Shown here: one piece after another, positions 27,223-32,610 of the stretch
Layout of the letters: each line of letters begins with the position of its first letter
How positions within the stretch are numbered: position 1 is the first letter of the stretch
DNA from: Bdellovibrionales bacterium RIFOXYD1_FULL_55_31
GTDB lineage: Bacteria; Bdellovibrionota; UBA1018
Length of the DNA: 32,610 nt
Assembly: GCA_001770175.1 (NCBI GenBank)
Contig: MEQK01000019.1
Coordinates: forward strand, 1-32,610
Direction of reading: 5' to 3'
Program-made: the position numbers and the translations under genes
Notes under the pieces: generated by a model
The model's database searches: none
What the model saw: only the letters and a program-made list of their open reading frames with translations
Told to the model about the DNA's origin: nothing

Positions 27223-28014
27223 ATGATCCAAGTTCGCGAACACAGGCACGTGCGCCTGTTTTCCCCATTTTCCCTAGTTCCCCTAGTTCTCATGATTGCG
27301 GTCCTGATAAGCGTTTCAGCTTGTGACAGGGCCGGAGTTTCGGGCGCTGAACTGGGCCGTGATCACGTCGCCGGTCCGATCGGTTTGATCCCTCCGGGAG
27401 AAGATGGGGTCGGTCTCCCGCGTCCCGATCCGGACGGCATTGTTGGCGAGAGCTGCAGCTCAAATGACCCAAAGTTTCTCTGTCTCGGCCTCAAGTACGT
27501 GGTCTACACGGACGTCGTGAATACTGCGATCGTGAGCCGAAAAAGCGCGATCGGAAACGTGAAGCTCATCAACAAAGTCTGGAGCCAATGCAAAATCGGC
27601 TTTCAAATTGACGAGTTCCTGGCGGCTCCACCGGCTGATTATGGCCTTCAATATCAGACCGCGAATTATGCGGAACTCGATGCGATTCGAAATACCTTTC
27701 TCGATAACTCAACATTTTTGGTGGTTACGACCGGTACCTGGGACCGAACCGGCAGTCTCGGCAATACTGGGGCGAACGCATGGACCGCAATGCCCAACGG
27801 CCCCCCGTATGGGGTCATCATGGAGCGCCCCGTCGGAATTTTTGCGAACATTATCGCGCACGAACTGGGTCATTACCTCAATATCGGACACGTGAGCGAC
27901 AACTCCTCGCTCATGAATCCGATTATTTATACGAATTCCACCCGGATCTCCCGAACCGATTGCACGAAGGCCCGCTCGGCAGCCCGGTATTTCTGGCCCA
28001 AAATGATTCGTTAA
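27223..28014 (+). CDS. Putative metzincin-like zinc metalloprotease lipoprotein
   Basis: Lipobox ISVSAC; zinc site HELGHYLNIGH (HExxHxxNxxH); Met-turn candidate SSLMNP. Confidence 0.7.
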   Translation: MIQVREHRHVRLFSPFSLVPLVLMIAVLISVSACDRAGVSGAELGRDHVAGPIGLIPPGEDGVGLPRPDPDGIVGESCSSNDPKFLCLGLKYVVYTDVVNTAIVSRKSAIGNVKLINKVWSQCKIGFQIDEFLAAPPADYGLQYQTANYAELDAIRNTFLDNSTFLVVTTGTWDRTGSLGNTGANAWTAMPNGPPYGVIMERPVGIFANIIAHELGHYLNIGHVSDNSSLMNPIIYTNSTRISRTDCTKARSAARYFWPKMIR

Positions 28015-28075
28015 TCTTGTGTCGGCCTTGAAGGGATGCAAGGCCGGACATCTTGCCGCAGGGACGTGGCACTCG

Positions 28076-28106
28076 GGACAAGAGGAGACATTTTCTCCTC
28101 TTGTCC
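28076..28106. repeat. Perfect 13-bp inverted repeat (hairpin) upstream of pruA
   Basis: GGACAAGAGGAGA-cattt-TCTCCTCTTGTCC; not followed by a T-tract. Confidence 0.9.
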
Positions 28107-28136
28107 TCGTTTGCGGAATATGCGAGTTTTCCCGGT

Positions 28137-29768
28137 ATGTCAGACGCAACCATAAAAGTCCCGGCCCCGATCAATGAACCCATCCGCGCTTACGAGCCCG
28201 GCTCATCTCATCGCGAGAGTTTGAAACGCAAACTCAATTCGATGGCCGACGAGCGCATCGAGATCCCCTGCTTCATTGGCGGCGCCGAGATCCGCACCGG
28301 CCAGAAAAAGCAGGTCGCCATGCCTCACTCTCACAAGGAGGTGCTCGGCGAGTACCACGTAGCCGGTGTCCAGGAAATGAAGCTCGCCGTCGAGGCGGCC
28401 CGCAAGGCCAAGCCGGCCTGGGAAGCAATGAAGTGGCAGGATCGGGTCGCGATTTTCCTCAAAGCCGCCGACCTCCTTGCTGGACCGTTCCGCGACGCCC
28501 TGAATGCGGCAACAATGCTCGGACAATCCAAAAACGTGTTCCAGGCCGAGATCGATTCAGCTTGCGAACTGATCGATTTTTTCCGATTCAACGCCTATTT
28601 TTATCAGCAGATTCTTGAAGTCCAGCCCATCTCGTCGCCCGGCACCTGGAACCAGATGGATTACCGCCCGCTCGAAGGCTTTGTCCTGGCGGTCACACCT
28701 TTTAACTTCACCTCGATCGCCGGGAATCTCCCCGCGACGCCCGCGCTCGTCGGCAACACCGTTATTTGGAAACCCTCCAGCACCCAGATGCTCTCGGCGC
28801 ATTACATTATGCAGCTTTTCCGTGAAGCGGGACTCCCGGATGGCGTAATCAACCTGGTTCCCAGCACCGGCCCCACGGTCGCGGAGACGCTCCTTCCCAT
28901 GAGGGACCTTGCGGGGGTTCATTTCACGGGCTCGACTGCGACTTTTCATTCAATCTGGCGCACCGTAGGTCAGAACCTGGATCATTATAAGTCTTATCCG
29001 AGAATGGTGGGCGAAACTGGCGGAAAAGACTTCGTATTCGCGCATTCTTCGGCCGACGCCGACGCTCTCGCGGTGGCGCTCCTTCGCGGCGCATTCGAGT
29101 TTCAAGGGCAGAAGTGTTCGGCCGCATCTCGCGCCTACATACCGAAATCCATCTGGAAAAAGGTCGAAACGCGACTTCTCGATGACCTGCGCTCGGTAAA
29201 AATGGGCGATCCGCGCGATTTCAGAAATTTCGTGAACGCCGTGATCGATGATAAAGCTTTCAAAAAAATCAGCGGATATATCGAACATGCCAAATCCTCC
29301 GCGGATGCCAAAATCCTCGCGGGTGGAAAGTTCGACTCAACCAAGGGCTACTTCATCGAGCCGACCGTCATTCTGGCGAACCGTCCCGACTACAAGAGCA
29401 TGGTCGAGGAAATCTTCGGCCCCGTCCTGACGATTCACGTTTATGACGACAATAAACTCGAGGAAACACTTCGCGCCTGTGATGAAGATTCACCCTACGC
29501 CCTGACCGGCGCGGTCTTTGCCCAGGATCGGTATGCGGTTCAACACATCAGCGCGCGCCTGAGACACGCGGCGGGTAACTTCTATATCAACGACAAACCT
29601 ACGGGTGCCGTGGTCGGTCAGCAGCCTTTCGGCGGCGCACGCGCCTCCGGAACCGATGACAAGGCCGGAAGCCATCTGAATCTCTATCGTTGGCTCGCGG
29701 CGCGAGCAATCAAAGAGACGTTCGTTCCGCCGAAAGATTACCGATATCCCTTCCTGAACGCGGAATAG
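28137..29768 (+). CDS. pruA: L-glutamate gamma-semialdehyde (1-pyrroline-5-carboxylate) dehydrogenase
   Basis: ALDH with P5CDH-type sequence: VTPFNFTSIAGNLPATPALVGNTVIWKPSSTQ, HFTGSTATFHSIW, GETGGKDFVFAHSSAD, GAFEFQGQKCSAASRAYIP, QPFGGARASGTDDKAG. Confidence 0.93.
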   Translation: MSDATIKVPAPINEPIRAYEPGSSHRESLKRKLNSMADERIEIPCFIGGAEIRTGQKKQVAMPHSHKEVLGEYHVAGVQEMKLAVEAARKAKPAWEAMKWQDRVAIFLKAADLLAGPFRDALNAATMLGQSKNVFQAEIDSACELIDFFRFNAYFYQQILEVQPISSPGTWNQMDYRPLEGFVLAVTPFNFTSIAGNLPATPALVGNTVIWKPSSTQMLSAHYIMQLFREAGLPDGVINLVPSTGPTVAETLLPMRDLAGVHFTGSTATFHSIWRTVGQNLDHYKSYPRMVGETGGKDFVFAHSSADADALAVALLRGAFEFQGQKCSAASRAYIPKSIWKKVETRLLDDLRSVKMGDPRDFRNFVNAVIDDKAFKKISGYIEHAKSSADAKILAGGKFDSTKGYFIEPTVILANRPDYKSMVEEIFGPVLTIHVYDDNKLEETLRACDEDSPYALTGAVFAQDRYAVQHISARLRHAAGNFYINDKPTGAVVGQQPFGGARASGTDDKAGSHLNLYRWLAARAIKETFVPPKDYRYPFLNAE

Positions 29769-29784
29769 TTTTCTGGCCCGCGCC

Positions 29785-30831
29785 TCAGTGGGCCCGCACC
29801 TTATCCTGACTCGCCAGGGTCAACGCGGACATCTTGTAGAGAAGCCGTGCACCCACATTGGCGTCCCATTCGCTCTTCGGATCGGGTGAAACCTCGTTCA
29901 AATCAAAGCCGATAATCTTCTTACCGAGATGTACAAGCAGCCAAAGAACATGGAGCGCTTCCTGAAAGTCCAAGCCCCCCGGAACCGGTGTCCCTGTATG
30001 CGGACAAAAGCGCGGATCGAGTCCGTCGATATCGAAGGACACCCAAACTTCGTCCGGCAACTCAGAAACCATGTCGCGCGCGATATTCCACCAGGTGGTT
30101 CCCTCAAATTTCTTGCGAGCAAGGTCACGATCAAAATACACCTTCACCCGCGAGCCCTGTGAGTTCAGGTACTCGAGCTCCTCCTCGCAAAAATCGCGAA
30201 TGCCAATCTGAACGAGCTTCTCGACCTGGGGAATCTTATCGAGCACGTTGTACATGATCGAGGCGTGAGACCAGGTAAAACCCTCGTAAGCCTTTCGGGT
30301 GTCGGAATGCGCGTCGAAGTGAAGAATTCCGAATGACGAATGCTTTGCCGCGACGGCCTGCAACGCGCCGAACGGAACAGAGTGATCCCCGCCCAGAATG
30401 GCGACGATCTTGCCCGAATCCAGAAGCCGTTTCGTTTCATTCCTGACGTATTCATTCATCCGGCCGCTCAGCTGATTAACCGTTGCCAAGGCAGCTCTGA
30501 GTTTCCGGTTGCGCTCGGGGATCACACCACCCGCGCGAATCACCTTTTTTGCCGCGGCCCGGGCTTTGCGGTTCCACGTTTTTACCTGCCGTGATTCAGG
30601 CAGCATGAAAAGCCCGGCTTCATAGGGACGGACGACATCGAGATCGTAAAGGTCAACCTGGTGGCTTGCCTCGAGGATCGCGGCAGGACCGCCCGCAGTG
30701 CCTCCACCGTAAGAGGTGGTCGCCTCCCAGGGGACCGGCAAGTATACCAGCGCCGAATCGTTCTCGTCGAAAGGCAATCCAAAAATCCCAGATCCCTCGA
30801 CAGCAGCGGCGTTCGGATCGAATGCGGACAT
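29785..30831 (-). CDS. Arginase/agmatinase superfamily ureohydrolase
   Basis: Metal ligand motifs GGDHSVPFGALQA, FDAHSDTR, SFDIDGLDPRFCPHTGTPVPGGL; strong SD GAAGGAGG before ATG 30831. Exact substrate not determinable. Confidence 0.9.
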   Translation of the reverse strand: MSAFDPNAAAVEGSGIFGLPFDENDSALVYLPVPWEATTSYGGGTAGGPAAILEASHQVDLYDLDVVRPYEAGLFMLPESRQVKTWNRKARAAAKKVIRAGGVIPERNRKLRAALATVNQLSGRMNEYVRNETKRLLDSGKIVAILGGDHSVPFGALQAVAAKHSSFGILHFDAHSDTRKAYEGFTWSHASIMYNVLDKIPQVEKLVQIGIRDFCEEELEYLNSQGSRVKVYFDRDLARKKFEGTTWWNIARDMVSELPDEVWVSFDIDGLDPRFCPHTGTPVPGGLDFQEALHVLWLLVHLGKKIIGFDLNEVSPDPKSEWDANVGARLLYKMSALTLASQDKVRAH

Positions 30832-30907
30832 GTAAGCTCCTCCTTCGGTGGCGTTTCTGGGTTGCATTAACGTCAGACTATCATAACACTGAGCTCAGGC
30901 GGTGCTC

Positions 30908-31294
30908 ATGAACAAAACGGATCCGCAAAGACCCTCGACTTGGGTCAAATACAAGAAGGGACTTTGTGATGGGTGCTGGGGCGGCTGCTGCACATTGCCA
31001 CTCGAAGTCAGCGTCGTTGACTTGATCCGGCTCGGACTCGCGACGGAAGAAGAGGCAGCTGTTTCCCTCAAACAGATCGCGAAGAAATTGCTCAAAAAAC
31101 GAATGATCCAGGCCTTTAACGCAAAGTCTCAGCTCTTCATCATCGAACAACGCCACGGACGTGATTGCATTTTTCTCGGAAAAGACCGCCTTTGCACGGT
31201 ATATGAAAAACGTCCCGAGGTGTGTCGTGCATTCCCGAAGATCGGCCCCAGGCCGGGATGGTGTCCAAAAAGTAACAAGACCTCAAATAACTGA
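30908..31294 (+). CDS. YkgJ-family cysteine cluster protein
   Basis: CDGCWGGCCTLPLEVSVVDLIRLG ... DCIFLGKDRLCTVYEKRPEVCRAFP cysteine pattern. Confidence 0.85.
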   Translation: MNKTDPQRPSTWVKYKKGLCDGCWGGCCTLPLEVSVVDLIRLGLATEEEAAVSLKQIAKKLLKKRMIQAFNAKSQLFIIEQRHGRDCIFLGKDRLCTVYEKRPEVCRAFPKIGPRPGWCPKSNKTSNN

Positions 31295-31304
31295 GGGAGG
31301 TTTT

Positions 31305-31484
31305 ATGAGCAGAACAAATCCTGCAATTCACTTGGTCCTGGTTTCTCTCGTCCTTTTGGGCTCAGGCCCTTGCCGACAAAAGGAACCCCCGATGCCGACT
31401 CCGACATCAAAACTCGAAGTCGTTGTCGCTGAGATCGCGCCAATTCACACAGCCTCCCATGCACAGGGCGCGGGATCGCAGTAG
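31305..31484 (+). CDS. Small exported protein, uncharacterised
   Basis: Strong SD GAGGGAGG, hydrophobic leader AIHLVLVSLVLLGSGPC; 59 aa. Confidence 0.5.
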   Translation: MSRTNPAIHLVLVSLVLLGSGPCRQKEPPMPTPTSKLEVVVAEIAPIHTASHAQGAGSQ

Positions 31485-31491
31485 CTAAGTT

Positions 31492-31534
31492 GTCTACCTA
31501 GCGTCGGCGCGGGCCGCCGCCTTGATAGGTAGAC
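31492..31534. repeat. Inverted repeat at the convergent junction, overlapping the IF-1 stop codon
   Basis: GTCTACCTA (31492-31500) and TAGGTAGAC (31526-31534), nested CGGC/GCCG stem inside. Confidence 0.85.
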
Positions 31535-31755
31535 TCAGCTTTTTGGCGCTGAAGAATCAATCCATGCGTCGGATCATAGGGCGAAACCCCGACCGTCACA
31601 CGATCGCCAAGAATCACCCGGATGTGAAATTTGCGAAGTCGGCCTGAGAGCTTGGCCGTAATCACCTGTCCCGCCGCGAGACGGACGGAAAAATTCCCGC
31701 CCGCCAAAACATCGGTCACGACACCATCAACTTGACTCAAATCATCGCGCGCCAA
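31498..31755 (-). CDS. infA: Translation initiation factor IF-1-like protein, TTG start
   Basis: From TTG at 31755: MARDDLSQVDGVVTDVLAGGNFSVRLAAGQVITAKLSGRLRKFHIRVILGDRVTVGVSPYDPTHGLILQRQKAESTYQGGGPRRR matches IF-1 along its length. The 134-aa track ORF is N-terminally overextended into the RRM gene in another frame. Confidence 0.88.
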   Translation of the reverse strand: MARDDLSQVDGVVTDVLAGGNFSVRLAAGQVITAKLSGRLRKFHIRVILGDRVTVGVSPYDPTHGLILQRQKAESTYQGGGPRRR

Positions 31756-31759
31756 GGGA

Positions 31760-32131
31760 TTACCAGCGGTTTCCGCGATCGCCACGATCGCCACCGCGAC
31801 CGCCACGTCCGCCACCAAAGCCGCCGCGTCCACCGCCGCCGCCGCCAAATCCGCGGCCGCCGCCACCACCGCCCGTGCGCGGGGCCATCGGCTTCGCTTC
31901 ATTGACCGTCAACGGGCGCCCTTCAAGGTCCATTCCGTTGAATTTGGAAATCGCGGCCAACGCTTCTTCATCCGTGTTCATCTCGACGAACCCGAAGCCT
32001 TTGCTCCGGCCCGTGTCGTGATTCATGATCACCTTCGCGGACGCGACCTGTCCAGCTTGCGCAAAGAGATCGCTGAGCGACTGGTCAGTGACAGAAAACG
32101 GAAGATTACCGACGTATAACTTCTTAGCCAT
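31760..32131 (-). CDS. Glycine-rich RNA-binding protein, single RRM
   Basis: RNP2 KLYVGNLPF and RNP1 KGFGFVEM, Gly/Arg-rich tail; SD GGGAGGA upstream. Confidence 0.95.
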   Translation of the reverse strand: MAKKLYVGNLPFSVTDQSLSDLFAQAGQVASAKVIMNHDTGRSKGFGFVEMNTDEEALAAISKFNGMDLEGRPLTVNEAKPMAPRTGGGGGGRGFGGGGGGRGGFGGGRGGRGGDRGDRGNRW

Positions 32132-32133
32132 TC

Positions 32134-32150
32134 AAGTCCTCCCGGGACTT
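32134..32150 (-). promoter_or_regulatory. Hairpin over the Shine-Dalgarno of the RRM gene
   Basis: Minus strand AAGTCC-CGGGA-GGACTT immediately before ATG; SD GGGAGGA lies in loop and 3' arm. Confidence 0.6.
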
Positions 32151-32164
32151 TAAACAACTCCGAG

Positions 32165-32184
32165 TCAGAGTTGCTCAGAGTTGC
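32165..32184. repeat. Tandem 10-bp duplication in the RRM/IF-1 upstream region
   Basis: TCAGAGTTGC TCAGAGTTGC, preceded by CAACTC (32155-32160), the complement of the GAGTTG in each copy. Confidence 0.9.
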
Positions 32185-32293
32185 AGTATATAATTGTCGA
32201 AACGGAAGGAATCCTGAGCCCTATGCTAGATCTTCTTTCGACATGAATCAGTCGGTTTATAGCACCGAATCCTGGAGGCGACCACGGCTTTTT

Positions 32294-32610
32294 TCACGAC
32301 CCCGAAGAGAGGTCCTCCGCTTTCAGACCCCATGACGAGAGGATCTTCTCCTCGTCTGATTGGGACATGGCCTTCTTGAATCTAGCTCCGGATCGCCCCT
32401 TTACGCGCTGTTCGCATTCGGTCCAGGTACCGTGCCGCATCGGGACCCCCCCCACGAGACTCAGATAAGAGTAGGCCGCGGGTTTGGGTCCTCGACGCTC
32501 ATTGCTGGACTTTTGGCTCGATTCTGGAATTTCAAAGCTTTCGGGGAGGTCGTGAATCGGAACATCATACGACAAAAGCGACCCTCGATAGAGCCGGGGG
32601 TGGGCGCCTC
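32294..32610 (-). CDS. C-terminal part of a protein with viroplasmin/RNase H1 N-terminal-like domain (5' end off window)
   Basis: YLSLVGGVPMRHGTWTECEQRVKGRSGARFKKAMSQSDEEKIL resembles the viroplasmin pattern (W.eC...V.G..GA.FKk). The track start at 32575 is TTG and the frame stays open to the window edge (...APTPRLYRGSLLSYDVP). Confidence 0.5.
   Translation of the reverse strand, partial: GAHPRLYRGSLLSYDVPIHDLPESFEIPESSQKSSNERRGPKPAAYSYLSLVGGVPMRHGTWTECEQRVKGRSGARFKKAMSQSDEEKILSSWGLKAEDLSSGS

Noticed and set aside
29768-29806. GGCCC...GGGCC hairpin at the pruA/ureohydrolase junction as terminator
   Set aside because: Only 5-bp stem with 10-nt loop and no T-tract on either strand.
31498-31902. 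134-aa Ala/Val-rich protein as given in the ORF track
   Set aside because: Its first 49 residues are an alternate-frame reading of the Gly/Arg-rich RRM tail; the IF-1 homology begins at TTG 31755.

Overview
The window is a gene-dense, moderately GC-rich bacterial chromosomal segment. Protein content would fit Bdellovibrionota/Oligoflexia, but that placement is inference. I see no CRISPR array, tRNA, rRNA, transposase or integrase, and most genes are ordinary chromosomal ones. From left to right: ligA (5' part, minus); an operon of a small HTH protein and an outer-membrane beta-barrel protein, divergent from a patatin-like phospholipase; a Na+/solute symporter; an MFS transporter coupled to a thioredoxin-fold/DipZ-C-like protein; a minus-strand run of PilZ-like protein, yajQ, rimO and queG; a YHS-type Cu+ P-type ATPase; a PilZ membrane protein and an exported HD-like protein; two secreted (alpha/alpha)6-barrel glycosidases and a lectin-like lipoprotein; RNase R; a UbiB-family kinase; a metzincin-like lipoprotein; P5C dehydrogenase convergent with a ureohydrolase; a YkgJ-type Cys-cluster protein; an RRM protein followed 4 nt later by a TTG-started IF-1-like gene hidden in the ORF track; and a viroplasmin-like domain at the right edge. 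The best leads are the RRM/IF-1 pair with its structured leader, a local concentration of candidate c-di-GMP effectors (YajQ, PilZ-like, PilZ, plus an exported HD-like protein), repeated leaderless-type promoters (-10 box 6-11 nt before ATG without Shine-Dalgarno), a perfect 13-bp hairpin before pruA, and an in-frame Pro/Ser/Ala-rich insert with an 18-bp palindrome inside RNase R. All assignments are by eye; no search was run.
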